Source: Cryptomeria japonica (taxonomy: Eukaryota > Streptophyta > Pinopsida > Cupressales > Cupressaceae). Taken from it: DNA of 60,000 nt. Under the pieces are notes generated by a model that ran no database searches, was not told the origin of the DNA, and saw nothing but the letters and a program-made list of their open reading frames with translations. This document shows positions 1-10,929 of the stretch, piece by piece. The translations under genes and the position numbers were made by a program. Within the stretch, counting starts at the first letter, position 1. Each line of letters begins with the position of its first letter. The stretch covers positions 48,850,501-48,910,500 of the forward strand of contig NC_081414.1 of assembly GCF_030272615.1 (NCBI RefSeq), read 5' to 3'.

Positions 1-290
1 TCAATTCTTGCAACAAGATTTGTTTAATGAGTTAGCATGTAATGATGCAATTTCTATGAAGAAAAAACCACAACAAGACACACATGCTCAATTTTAGTGT
101 AGTTAAGCTCGTAACCAAACAATGTGTGAATGATGTAGTAGATAGCTCATTCCTTACCATCATGATCCTATTGTACCAAGAGTGCTCCCAGTGTTGTCAA
201 TGTAGCTGATATGTAAAGTAATAGGGGTTTTCTCAAAATAGGTGGTGTCATGCCTGTGAAGTGTGATACCCACAGCTGCAACACAAAACA
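1..290. other. Unassigned flank at left edge
   Basis: I recognise no gene or repeat family here. The stretch ends in AAACA, the left copy of the target duplication of the solo LTR that follows. Together with 1,449-1,620 it is the DNA into which that LTR inserted. It may be the leader of a minus-strand gypsy element whose 5' LTR lies at about 1,620-4,320, but that is inference. Confidence 0.4.
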
Positions 291-1448
291 TGATGAATAC
301 TAAGAGGGGGGGGGGGTGAATTAGTATGCCAAAAACTATGACACTAAAACACTTACACAGTTTAAAGATAAACTGGTAAAGCAGTCTGACAGTTAAACCG
401 GTTACCACACATGCAAACCAAAATGCGAATAAAGCATTCACCCACAAAAGAAATACAACCATAACACAAGATATTTGATGTGGAAACCCAAATGGGAAAA
501 ACCACGTTGAGATGGAACTCACAAGTTACTATCTGCAGGATAGAAACCAGACCGGTTAAGGTCTTACAATGTTCTTCACCAGAACAGATCCTGTTAGGAA
601 TCTCAATCTCTATTAGGAGATAAGTCTGATTAAAGACTACCTTGTTAGAGGATTTTAGATTCACATGTGTGAACCATCTTGTTAGAGGATTTTACAAAGG
701 CTTTGAGGCCTACCCAGTTAAGGGCTACAGACTTGTCAAAGATGTGAGTAATCAACAAGTGTTTGATCTATCTAATAGCACAAACTGCTTGGTTAGATCC
801 AGTATTGCTCATAGCTAATGCATTCCAGTATTACTTAAGTCTCCTCTCTCTCTCTCTCTCACAGTTACAACTTGATCTTCTCAGATAAGATCATTCTCGA
901 CTCCCACCTTAAACCCTAGCTCAACATTAACCCTTTTAGCAACAACTTAAAACCCTAGACATGATGTCCTTTTAAAGGAATCTAATTTCATGTCGGTCCA
1001 ATAGGATTATATTATAATTTCCTAGGTTCAATGAATCTAGACATACTCAGTAACACGACACAAAAAGCACTGTCAATGTGTCAACACCGTCAAACAATTG
1101 GTGGATTGGTAACTCATCACAAAATGCCGGTTGGTAACTCATCACAAAGTATTACCGGTTCATACAAAATACCGGTTGCCGGTTTGACAAAAATGAAAAC
1201 TGGTAAGAATGTGTTGTGCTGCTTTTCTCCCTCGTACCACTTGTGATCTACGAACTGCTTGGGGTCGACATGCCGCTTCAGACCGGGAAACACATTCTAC
1301 AAAATCACCACTAGTCTAAAGACTAGTATACAACATACCGGTTGGAACAAATACCGGTTGAGCACAAGCTCATACATATAAAGGGGATCTCAATACAAGT
1401 GTGTGTCCATCAATGACAATCACAACATAAACATCAAAAATGCCAACA
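291..1448 (-). mobile_element. Solo LTR, copia-type (S1)
   Basis: On the minus strand the sequence starts TGTTGGCATT and ends TTCATCA, so it has TG...CA ends. It is flanked by identical AAACA copies at 286-290 and 1,449-1,453. No PBS, coding region or second LTR adjoins it, so it is a solo LTR of 1,158 bp left by LTR-LTR recombination. It has the 3'-terminal C-rich hairpin (297-327), the GTGG...CCAC block (480-506) and repeated CTCTAACAAGG-like units shared with the other copia LTRs. A short CT repeat sits near 841-860. Boundaries are firm because of the perfect duplication; the family name is not known. Confidence 0.9.
297..327 (-). other. LTR 3'-end hairpin, S1
   Basis: The arms ATACTAA and TTAGTAT (7 bp) enclose a loop that reads TTCACCCC...CTC on the minus strand. 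Compared with the usual CTGA/TCAG stem core, both arms carry a matching change (CTAA/TTAG). Confidence 0.6.
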
Positions 1449-1619
1449 AAACACTCAATAGATCATTACAAGCATGGTTAGCAAATTTAAAACAAAGGAA
1501 GATAAAACCATGGCAAAGCGATCTATCACCTCCTAAGAGATGCGAGTGTAGATTTGCTCTCAGATCTGGATAAGAAAATTCCAGTGACTTGACTACACCT
1601 AGATGGAGGATTTGAAATG
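1449..1619. other. Unassigned flank between two LTRs
   Basis: No gene is recognised. Position 1,449-1,453 is the right AAACA duplication of the solo LTR. If the LTR to the right belongs to a gypsy element running leftward out of the window, this would be its PBS and leader region, but I see no convincing primer binding site. Confidence 0.3.
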
Positions 1620-2577
1620 ATAATGATGCAATTAAGCTAGAAAAGAGAATGATTAAGCTATATGATTCAACAATTATGCTAGAAAATGATCAAATTAAGC
1701 TAGATCTAAGATGCAATTGCCTATAATAACAATACTCAAAGGATATGCTAAGAGATATTATGCCAATAGTAACAATGCATAAGATGCAAATGAGATGGGA
1801 TCATTATTGCTCCAAAATGGGGGATATTTATAGGATTTCCAAGGCCAGGGGTGAGGTGGTAGGAATCAACGGTTGAGATTGAGTTTGAAGATATCAATGG
1901 TGAAATTAGAGGAGGTTGGAAAAGAGGTTGGTGTAAAGGGAACATTTTTCATCTCTATGGTGACAAGTGTCAAGAAGCTTTGCTCATGAGAGGGCAAGTG
2001 TCTAAGGAAAGGGGACATGTGGCCCAAGAATGCCATGTGTCTCAAGGGAAGAGTATCCACACCATAGGAGGTTAGGATAAGGAGGTTAGGATGTGCAAGC
2101 TAAGATAGGTTTAATTAAACCCAGGGTTATATGGAATTGGTTACGTTTAGAAGTGGTTAGGTTAGGTGGTTAGAAGTTAGGAGGCACGTGGATAATTTGA
2201 ATTTAAAAATTTATATAATAGGAAAAGACTAATTAACTTTCAACAAATCATAAATTGATTTGTTTTAATTAATTAGAAGATTAGAAGAAATGAATTTAAA
2301 TGGGGAGGGATTAAGAATTAATTAATCAAAGGGGATTATTGAAATGAACCTATTAAATAAATCCTTAGATTTTTTTATTTTTTTTTGATCGGTAATTTTT
2401 GTGTTATATTGATTTCCAAAAAACAGATACAATAATCCGAGGCCATACCAGATTTCAACATCGGCCCAAAAAACTAAATAGCCCTAATCTACTATGGAGA
2501 GCATTCAAGCTAAAAAGGAAATAGAACACCAGTACTGTGCATCTCTGCACTAAAATATTACAGTCATCCATAAAATA

Positions 2578-3464
2578 TTGTTTTTTTTAAAGCCAACAAT
2601 AGATGTAAAGCAAAAACAAATTTATAAACCTGTTGTCGCTCAGTCGGTATTGCTCTATTTTGTTTGCTTCTCCTCCTCATCTACAATGTCTGCCAATGCT
2701 TTTCCTTTTGTTGCTTCGGTCATCATTTTTGGGATGCAATCCAAATTCTCGAAATTAGGGTCTCCTTCTAGACTTGCTAAAAACTGGACCGCCCGCCCTT
2801 CCTCAAATCGGTATCACAATTCTCTCCCCACCTCCAGACGCGCCACCACCTTGAGGGCTTTCAACACTTCGTCTGTTCTTATTAGTTTGACACAGAGCTT
2901 CATGGCTTCCTAGCCTATGCAAGCTCGCTCATGACATTGCTCTTTTATTTGGTATTCTGACCCTCAAACAAAGGGTAATATCTCCTCCTCGACATCTCCT
3001 TCCCGAATGCAGATTCCAGTCTGAGGGATAACCCACTCCAAAATGGAGTTAAGGTTGATCAGATAGTCCTCATCAATCAACTTTGTCATCGTGAGCTTTA
3101 TTTTCTCCACTTCTGGTTCAAATTCACATGCCCAGGCCATAATCAATGAATAAACCTCCATATTCATCGTGTACCGGAAGTGAATGTGCACCAAATCCTC
3201 CCCCAAAATTAGATGTGTTGCACTCCACATTTTCTCTTCTTTGTATTTAAAGAGTCCTTGCATTCTTTTATCCGACACCGTCCCCAGAAAAGGAACCAAT
3301 TTCTTCTCGGTTCTTAGAGTAAAATTAGCCTCCATTGAACCTGCACAAAAACTGTTAACTCCAAACACTACAATGCAAATGACATAAAAACTCTCTTTAA
3401 TACAATTATTTGATAATACTTCGCTCATAAACCAAATTAGTAATTCCTCCGCCGTCGTTTGCAA
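2578..3464 (-). pseudogene. LINE 3' tail coding remnant, unknown function
   Basis: Downstream of the RNase H domain there is an open minus-strand stretch of 166 codons (3,464-2,964). In another frame, about 2,930-2,640, another stretch reads EAMKLCVKLIRTDEVLKALK and later NLDCIPKMMTEATKGKALAD, with one stop. Both look like soluble charged protein with no motif that I recognise. They lie inside the LINE insert, between RNase H and the poly(A) tail. They may be a C-terminal extension of ORF2 or unrelated 3' sequence. Confidence 0.45.
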
Positions 3465-3689
3465 TGGGTCATAAATACATAATAAATGATATAAAAGGAA
3501 AAAGATTTCACAGTAGATTTGCTGCCCTCTACCATTATCTTGAATAGATACTCTGCACTCGGTAACTGCCTCATTAATTATAGTGCCTTTGAGAGGGCGT
3601 ACTTGTCATTATGAGCTACCTTGCGTGCTTATTGATTATTTCATTCTTCTAGGACTGTATTAACTCCACTTCCACACTCTGCCATCTCC

Positions 3690-4135
3690 CTTCCACCACT
3701 TGACCATTTGGCTTGTCATGTCACATTTGATGTTGGAGAGGAGGTCCGCCACTACATTGGCACCTTGCCTGATGTGGGAGACCCAAAACTCCTCAAAGAG
3801 GTTGAGTTTTTCTCAAATGATCTCCACCCAATGGGATAACTTCCATGATGGGGTGTTACCCTTAGCAATTGCGTTGATGATCACTTGGGAATCTCCTTCC
3901 AGGTGCAACTTTGGGATTTTCATGTTTATAGCCAATTCAGTTGCCATTAGTGTCACATGTATCTCTGCTTCGTTATTTGTTCCATCCTGCAGTCGTCATG
4001 CACCCTTGAAAAGGATGACCCCTTTATCATTTCTCGTGACTAGTCCCACTTCCGAGGTTCCTGGGTTTCCCTAGATGCCCCATCAAAGTTTATTTTTATC
4101 CACTCCTTGGTTGGCGATTCCCATTTAACCTCCTC
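3690..4135 (-). pseudogene. LINE RNase H domain, broken
   Basis: Minus-strand translation gives WIKINFDGASR, then after a one-base shift GTSEVGLVTRND, then NNEAEIHVTLMATELAI, LHLEGDSQVI and SHIRQGANVVADLLSN. These are the successive motifs of the plant-type RNase H domain (RVT_3) at the C-terminus of many plant LINEs: the first Asp in FDGAS, Glu in NEAE, Asp in EGDS, and the closing ANVVAD. A frameshift after GASR and an in-frame stop (GA*RLQDG) inactivate it. It would cleave the RNA strand of the RNA-DNA hybrid during reverse transcription. An LTR-element RNase H is less likely, given the LINE-type poly(A) tail and target duplication. Confidence 0.85.
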
Positions 4136-4424
4136 TTTTTCTAAAGGGGGATTAACCCGCATGGACCCATTAACGGGTTAAATCCTTAGATTTATTAATA
4201 AGTAGATGACTGGAAGAATTTAATCAAATTGCTAATGAATTCAATTAAATTGGGGAGGGGGATTAATTAAATAATTGCTTATTCAATTAATTATCTTTAG
4301 ACCATTTTTAGGTGTATACAGGTGGCATCAATACTGGAGAATTTAGGAGATTGTCTTTGAGAATTTGGAAGGACCATTGACACTTATCATCCCATTTGAA
4401 ATTGATATTCTTGTGAAGTAGATA

Positions 4425-5255
4425 TTAAAAAGGATGACATTTATCTACAAGATATGCTATGAATCTATAGATTGATTGAAGTCTTCCTTGCAATGACCTT
4501 AGTTTACTGATGTTCTTAAGAGGAGGCATCTCTAAAATAGCTCTAACTTTTGTTGGATCTTCTTCAATACCTCGTTGTGAGACAATGTATCCTAAGAGTT
4601 TCCCAGAGGTCACTCCAAAGACACACTTATTAGGGTCTAATCTAACTTTGTTCTTTTCCAAACATTCAAAAACGACTGATAAAATGTCCAAATGCTCTTC
4701 CCTTGTAACTGATTTTCCCAAGAGATCATCCACATAGTCTTCCATAGTGACATGCATAAGGTCGTGAAAACCTATTGTCATGGCTCTCTGATATGTTGCA
4801 CCTACATTATTTAATCCAAAGCGCATGAAGCTCCAACAAAAAGTACCCCAGGGACATGTAAATGTTGTTTTGTGTTGATCTTCAGGTGATATCTTGATCT
4901 GATTATACTCGAAGAATCCATCGATAAGTGATAACATTGCATGGTCTATTGTGAGATTGATGAATAAATCAATGTTTGGAAAAGGAAAATCATCTTTGGG
5001 ACAATCCGTATTGATTTCTCTAAAGTCAGTACATATTTTGATGTTGTTGTTTGGTTTTCTAATAGGTACAAGATTAGAAATCCACTCAAGATAATCAATT
5101 GGTCTGATGAAGCCAACATCCAATAATTTCTCAAGTTCCACTTTTACTAGTAGTGCCACTTGTGGATGTATCTTGTGAAGTTTCTGTTTAATCGACTTGG
5201 TTCTTGGAGTAATGGTCAAGTGATGCATAACTAAATCAGGATCTAATCTAGGCAT
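4425..5255 (-). pseudogene. G1 reverse transcriptase, intact 277-codon fragment
   Basis: This is the fingers/palm region of a Ty3/gypsy reverse transcriptase, which copies element RNA into DNA in virus-like particles. Visible motifs are KICTDFREIN (residues 73-82), PFPNID (91-96), the first catalytic Asp in SLIDGFFEYNQIKI (Asp112), FMRFGLNNVGATYQ (143-155), and the YVDD box with Asp176 and Asp177. LGYIVSQRGIEEDPTKV is the palm/thumb boundary. The frame has no stop over 277 codons, unlike the other G1 genes. After a TAA at 4,425 the translation continues with KNINFKWDDKCQWSF and LLNSPVLMPP, the start of the RNase H connection, and is then cut by the LTR at 4,320. The enzyme cannot work without the missing domains. 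Confidence 0.9.
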
Positions 5256-5975
5256 ATCTAGGTATGACTATACATAATTGATTTGTCTCTCTATGAAGAA
5301 CCTTGTGCACTTTGGTCTCTCAATTTCTATCAAAGATTGTGCAAGAAAGATGTTATGCGGTACCTCTTATGTCCTAATGTTTGTCTTGATAGTTTCTTCA
5401 ATCAACATAGATGATTTTTATTGATATGAAGTCATGGGAAGAGTGTTAAACCTTCCATCATCAGGCATCTCAGAGAGGTTTTCACTATCAAATGCATCCT
5501 TTCATTTACTTTTTTGGGGTTAGAAAGTGCCACAATGTGGTTTTCTCCAAAAAAAACCATTATTTGATTTTGTTTTTATGTTTTTTCTATTGGAAGGTTT
5601 GGCACCCTCTCCAAAATATGCCACGCTATTGAGTTCAATAGTGTATTTTTCTTTATGGTCTCCAATAGGAAGATCATCCCTTATGCCAAGGTAGTAAATG
5701 AAGACCTCATCATTTTAGAACGTGTCAAGTTGTGGAGGCCCACGTTGGTCCTAGTTAATGAGTTGTAGGTGAATGAAGGGAAGGCCATTAGTGTGTTCAA
5801 AGTCGACAGGTATAAGGGTAAAGACACAACAATCTTTGGGTATTTCAATGCAATCAATGAGGTAGTCAATGGTACTCTCCTTATCAATCTCAATCGTAAA
5901 CGAATCTAAATTGACATCACTAGATGGACACTCAACAATAAGAGTTCTCACTTTTCATGGTTTTGGCCTAGAGCT
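5256..5975 (-). pseudogene. G1 pol linker between G-patch region and RT
   Basis: Translation on the minus strand shows broken pieces such as FTIEIDKESTIDYLIDCIEI, PVDFEHTNGLPFIHLQ, IRDDLPIGDHKEKYTIELN and ERPKCTRFFIERQINYV, which lead directly into the RT fragment. In Tat-like gypsy elements a long, poorly conserved acidic linker precedes RT, and I infer that role here. Several in-frame stops and a frame change near 5,890 show decay. Confidence 0.6.
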
Positions 5976-6620
5976 TCAAGACATAGAGGCTTCAAGATCC
6001 CAACATGTTTTTATCCACAGTTCTCCACTACCTTGTTTTTCTTGAGATGTAGTACTAGATGATGCAGTTTGACCAACTCTAAATAGTGCTCTAAATTTCT
6101 CTTCTTCGGTGGGTTCCCCTAGTTCTTTGAAAGTTTTTGTAAGCTCATAAACACTAAATGATTTATTCAGACCCCATTCCCGTTCATTTGAATTTCTAGA
6201 ATAGTGCCTCTCACGTTGTTGGTCATTAGTGTAAGATAGGTGAGTGATTTGTAATGTTGCTTGGGAATCAAGACCACACAATTTCAATGGTGCAAAAACA
6301 AGTCCTTTTGTGTGTTGTTTTTTTATTACTAACTCTAGTTGGAGTAGCTCCACAATACCTTTCTTTTGTAGGCTAAGAGGACCTTTTCCATCATATCCCA
6401 CCTTTTGTAAGAACTTAAAGCCTTTTCCATAGTTTTCACATGGTATTGTGATGTGGTATTTATTAGATTCTTCTTTTGATTCCCTATAAAGCATTTTGTA
6501 GACATCATCTTCATCCATTTCACCCCATCTCTTGAAGGTGGTGGGATCCCATTTTATGATAATTGTGGATACTTGTTTTGGAGGATGTGGTCTTCCATAG
6601 TTCTTAGGAGATTCCATCAA
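5976..6620 (-). pseudogene. G1 pol region with G-patch-like motif
   Basis: This open stretch of 214 codons holds YGKGFKFLQKVGYDGKGPL and KKGI at residues 64-89. The spacing matches a G-patch, a glycine-rich RNA-binding motif known from the region downstream of protease in several retroelements. The upstream part (HPPKQVSTIIIKWDPTT, DEDDVYKMLY) is linker. It lies between protease and RT in the expected order. Whether the G-patch binds RNA or assists protease or RT in this element is not shown. The frame ends in a stop just past EASMS, after which the linker resumes in other frames. Confidence 0.65.
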
Positions 6621-6806
6621 TTGTCATGGATACATGGTTTGATTAAAGTTATATTCTCCCATACCTTTGTCCTTGAACTTTCCTTTAAGTTCTACTTGCT
6701 TTGATGCATAAGCTTTTAATTATTCAGGATCAACATATGATAAAGATGGGATAACCTCTTGATTAATTGGGACTATTGTTTATGTCTTTGGTCAAATATT
6801 TTTGCA

Positions 6807-6851
6807 ATATATATATATATATATATATACATACATACATACATATGTATG

Positions 6852-6901
<50 letters not shown>

Positions 6902-7071
6902 CATACATATATATATATGTATATATATATATATACATACATATGTATGTATGTATGTATATATATATATATATATTACATACATACAATATGTATGTAA
7001 TATATATATATATACATACATACATACATATGTATGTATATATATATATATATACATACATATATATATAT

Positions 7072-7122
<51 letters not shown>
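6807..7122. repeat. (AT)n/(ATAC)n microsatellite inside G1 pol
   Basis: About 316 bp of alternating AT and ATAC/ATGT units form several mirror and inverted sub-blocks. The related G3 element has at this place only a short CAATATATGAATGG within coding sequence (about 38,453-38,466). The G1 flanks (TTTTTGCAATAT on the left, AGGTTTGGATCACA on the right) match the G3 flanks. The array therefore arose by expansion of a short AT seed in the element, not as part of it. Confidence 0.9.
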
Positions 7123-7124
<2 letters not shown>

Positions 7125-7700
7125 TTTGGATCACATTTGACTCTCACTTCGACTCCATTGTGTTGGTATTTGATACATCGGTGATATGTCGAAGGAACTG
7201 CTTTCATTTCATGTATCCATGGACGTCCCAAAAGTATATTTTATGTGAGATCAAGATCAAGGAGTTGGAAACCATCTTTTGTTACTGGCCCAATGTGTAG
7301 AGGTAGGGTGACTATTCCTTTTGAGGATCATTCTTCATCATCATATGCCTTTATGTTGATCTTATTTCTTGAATCCACAATATTTTTAGAGTATCCTAAT
7401 TTTTTGATAGTTTTCAATGTACAAATATTGAGACCTGCTCCTTCATCTATCAAGACTCATTTTATGCAATTTTTTATGGAGGAAAGCTTCAATGTGAAGT
7501 GGTGCATTGTGTGGTTGACATGGAGATGCATCGTCAACTTCTATAAATGTAAGGCAATGTGGGGTGGAAAGGTATCCCACCATGGCTTGAAACTAGTACA
7601 TGTTCAAATCAGTATGAACAAATGTCTCTCTCAAGAATTTTTCCAAAATAGCCTTATGCGAGGGTGAAATGTTGCAAAAGATCAAGGATGGAGATAATAG
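7123..7700 (-). pseudogene. G1 aspartic protease region
   Basis: Translating leftward from about 7,480 gives VLIDEGAGLNICTLKTI, the retropepsin active-site loop (DxGA class; Asp codon near 7,445), followed by KKLGYSKNIVDSRNKINIKAYDDEE. The protease cleaves the gag-pol polyprotein during particle maturation. G3 has the same segment as VLINGGAGLNIYAL. The frame has a TGA just before the active site (IK*VLID) and is cut downstream by the AT microsatellite. Upstream, VDMEMHRQLL-like text in other frames indicates decay. Confidence 0.65.
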
Positions 7701-7835
7701 CGGGTGTCTTCCCTAACTGGTTTACAAAGTCATAATCATTCTTGGTAGATGATGAAGTTGTTGTCTTGGATGAAACACCTTATAAGGTAACTTTACCCCT
7801 TCGAGTAAAACCTTCAGGGGTTTTATCCTTGATAA

Positions 7836-9362
7836 TTATGGTAGACACATGGTTGTCAATTTCTGAAATGTGATTGATGGTGTAATCATAAGATATATTG
7901 GTATAATTAGCAGTATTGTCTGGTTTGGGGGCCTTTCCTTTATCATGATTTGGGAAAGGTTCAGGTTAAAATTCACATGTTCCTCATTGGAAGTGTGACC
8001 ATCAACTTCTATTGTGCCATTGTCAATAAGATCTTGGATGAGATTCTTTAAATCTATGACAATTTCTAGTCTTATGTCCTTTTCTCTTGTGATAGTCGCA
8101 ATACTCATCATCGTTTTGCCTAGTCGCAATCTTTGTTGTCTTTAAATAGCTTTATGGTACCTTGATCAACAAGGACTTTCTCAACTACTAAAGCATTCTC
8201 AATGAGATATTTAAAAGTAGATAAACAAGCTTTTCTAAGTTCATATCCAATGTACTTATTCACATTATGAGTTAACATTTCAACCATTTGTTTTTGTGGA
8301 ATATCACAAGAGCAACAACTAGCTAGACTTCTCCATTGTTGTAAGAATAATGCAAAGGATTCTCCATTTTTTGCTTGGTATTGCATAAGGTAGTCATTGA
8401 CACATCTGTTTCCATGTTTTATGAGAAGTGTTGTATAAAAGCTTATGCTAGTTCACCCCATGATTTGATCCCAAGTGGGGATCAAGTGGAACTTGTGAAA
8501 TCAATTCCATTCCATTGCTTGTCCACCTAAACTTTGTGGAAATAATATAATTAAATAGGACTCCTCTCTTGGTACTTTGATGCAAGACGTGAAAAACTCT
8601 CTAATGTGTGCCTTAGGATCTCCCTTTCCCTTGTACTTATAAAACTTTGGTGTCACAAAATATGGAGGGAAAGGAGGCATTGGTATGATTTTATCATATG
8701 TCCTTAGACATATATGCCATTCATTGTGTAGTCCTTTGTTCGTGCTTGCATATCCACCATTTGATTTTGAAAATCCTTAATTTGTTGTTGTAAATGATTG
8801 GTACGTGGTGTCTTGTCTCTTTGAGGTATTCACATTCTTGAGCCAGTGGGTGGAGGAGGAGGCATATAATGCATGTAAGGATGATATTGGTCATATATAT
8901 GCTCATATGGAGGAGGAACATAATTTTAGCTATGGTATGGGCCACTTGGTATGGTATTATAATAAGGAGCACTAGGCCTAGGATTATTATATGTGCCATG
9001 ACCATAAGGATGATGGGTATTATAAGTATGATCTTGATTGTTGCCCCCAAATCTAACGTGGGGTTTCCTTGTGTAGGGATTGATATGATATTGGATGTTC
9101 TCTTGTTGGGTATATGCATCGACATTCCTTCACCCTTGGAAAGGATGAGTACGGGGTTGCTCATGTGTGTTTCTAACATCATTAGTATAAGCATGAGTAT
9201 TGATCACTTCAAGTTTTTAAAACAAGGACAAGAGTGACTTAGGCATGAGACATTTTCTTCTATTACCACCATCATTATCACTAGGATTTTCATTATCTTG
9301 ATTGGGATCCTCTTCCAAAAATTTTGGCCAAAACCATGAAAATTGGGATCCTCTTCAAAAAA
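7836..9362 (-). pseudogene. G1 gag, truncated and degenerate
   Basis: Pieces on the minus strand match the G3 gag. They include PPPPPTGSRM near 8,850, NGESFALFLQQWRSLASCCSCDIPQ and MVEMLTHNVNKYIGYELRKACLSTF at 8,386-8,160, and DLKNLIQDLIDNGTIEVDGH near 8,060-8,000. The last is the conserved tail of Tat-like gag (the 'K..IQDLIDNG' segment). Gag forms the virus-like particle. The N-terminal ~120 codons seen in G3 are missing because element G2 begins at 9,363. Near that edge a 14-bp GAAGAGGATCCCAA unit is present twice about 45 bp apart. Many stops and frame changes are present. Confidence 0.7.
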
Positions 9363-10175
9363 TGGATCATGGCGGGAGTGTACACAGTCCTTTGAAAAAT
9401 CTGCGAAACAAAAAGGGTTTTTCTGCCTCTGCAAGTGGAGTTCAAATCTGAAAGTACACCTATGTACCTACAACCTACACACATAAAAGAGAGGAAAATG
9501 GGTTGGGATTGGGGGTTTGCCTTTAGGTCAAAACCCAGTTTTGGAATTAACCAAATGATAAAAGAAAGTACTTACAAGTAAATGTAAATGAAAGACTGAA
9601 ATGTAAATCACCTCAAGGGAGGTTGTGATAAAAATATTGATAGAACTGCTTGTATGAAGTTGAATGTTGGAATGAATCTCCTCTTTAATGGTTGAATCCT
9701 TGACTTGAATGCAACACCTAGACTTGAATGCAACACCTAGCCTTGAAAGGAGACTTGAGAATGCTCAATGTTGGAAAAGAATGCTTGAATGTTTGATCTC
9801 ATGTATCTGTGTTATGCCAAAATGGGAGGGGAAATGCGACTTATATACTTGTCAATTAGGGCTGATTGATTGATTTTCTGTCATAGGCCGACACTGGGGG
9901 AGTTTTCTCGCTCAATGCACAACCACCAAAGCACAACTGGAAAGGGTCTTGCCCCAAAATGGGATATAGGGAAAGCCCCTATCCTAGAAGGATAGGGGTT
10001 CTAGGCCCCTGTCATGCCCTTTTTTCTAGGACAGGATGCAGTTCGGGCAAGAAAGATGTAGTTTCAGGTGCTGAGCAAGTCTCTGGTCTCCGATCAGGCC
10101 TAGGGACTCTATTTGCATGCATGAGGACCCTAATGTGGTCGAGAATTGCAAGGGTCATAATTTCATGATGCTACA
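9363..10175 (-). repeat. G2 3' LTR
   Basis: On the minus strand it begins TGTAGCATCATGAAATT and is preceded by a purine-rich tract (AAAGTGGGGGCTAAA), as expected for the 3' LTR next to its polypurine tract. It aligns with 17,858-17,955 plus 20,375-21,079. A 20-bp unit GACTTGAATGCAACACCTAG is tandemly duplicated at about 9,701-9,740 here but single in the other LTR. The left edge is placed at TGG (9,363) and could be off by about 15 bp. Confidence 0.8.
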
Positions 10176-10929
10176 TTTAGCCCCCACTTTAGCGGGATTA
10201 TAAGCATATGCCAATACTGCTGGTAAAGTATAAGGAAACAAGATTGAAAGACTTCTACCATGTTAAGGAGGAAAGATGCACCAAGCCCCCAGTGGACTTA
10301 GGATCTTACGACTTTGATTGAAAAAGGAAAAGGGAAGATCGAGAAGGGAAAAACCATGATTGCAAGTAGAAAGGTTCCCCTTACAACGAGTCACAAAAAA
10401 GATACCAAAATTATAAATAAATTTTGAGCTCACTAAATAATTTTAAGTATCAAAAAGGAAAATATGAGCGGAGTGTATGCCCCCATGTTAAAGAAATCAC
10501 GCGTGCCTTATTAGGAGTGATTGCTTTAAGGTAGGATACACCCAAGAGAGAGAAGAGAGGGAGCACATTATTGCAAGGATTTAACCCCCAATCGAGGAAT
10601 AAACCCAAGGATAACAAACACAAAACACGAGGTAGTTTCGCTTTCCTCAAGGTCAGTATATTGTAAGATAACTCATGTATATCATATATGTATGTGTGCA
10701 TATAATGATCGTCATTCCCCAAAGAAAAGACACTACCTTAGAAGAAAGGGAAGAGAGGATGTCTATTGAGTCAACATAAAAGAGACCAAGAAAAGACTTG
10801 AATACTTTGCATCGTCCCCAAATACACATTAAGGGAGAAGAACATGGATACACATAGAAGAATAGTCACAAAAGAGCAATAAAGGAGAGAGAGAGAGAGA
10901 GATCTACAGTGCTAATATTGCTAATTTAG
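10176..10929 (-). other. G2 3' non-coding internal sequence
   Basis: This lies between the protease/pol remnant and the 3' LTR. No coding motif is recognised. A (GA)n run occurs at 10,884-10,902. The polypurine tract is at 10,176-10,199. RT, RNase H and integrase, expected here, are absent. Confidence 0.6.

Larger units (their letters stand above)
2373..4178 (-). mobile_element. 5'-truncated LINE with 15-bp target duplication
   Basis: The 15-bp sequence TAAATCCTTAGATTT occurs at 2,358-2,372 and again at 4,179-4,193, exactly flanking this insert. Its minus-strand 3' end is an A-rich tail (T-rich at 2,371-2,386), preceded by TTACCGATC. The 5' end is cut within the RNase H coding region, as expected for incomplete target-primed reverse transcription. 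The insert holds the RNase H remnant and a 3' tail coding remnant. Removing it joins the AT-rich halves of a gypsy LTR. This is direct sequence evidence for a non-LTR retrotransposon insertion. Confidence 0.88.
1620..4320 (-). mobile_element. Gypsy-type LTR, interrupted by a LINE
   Basis: Read on the minus strand the LTR starts TGTATACACCTAAAAATGG at 4,320. This resembles the start of the G3 and G1 LTRs (GACACCTAAAATTGTC). It has the same AT-rich attaat blocks, CATGTGTC-like segments and a TATTTATAGGAT stretch near 1,830. A LINE at 2,373-4,178 splits it. The left end is uncertain; 1,620 is a guess at a TG start. It abuts G1 coding sequence cut at the RT/RNase H boundary, so it is probably the 5' LTR of a further gypsy element that continues left of the window, or the 3' LTR of a deleted G1. 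Confidence 0.5.

Noticed and set aside
160-664. Minus-strand open frames of 100-120 codons
   Set aside because: They run across the end of a solo LTR and its flank, and have no domain or homologous frame in other LTRs.
2578-2913. Plus-strand open frame
   Set aside because: It is antisense to the LINE tail coding remnant, whose minus-strand text is more protein-like.
6759-7231. Overlapping Tyr/Ile-rich open frames on both strands
   Set aside because: They are translations of the AT/ATAC microsatellite.
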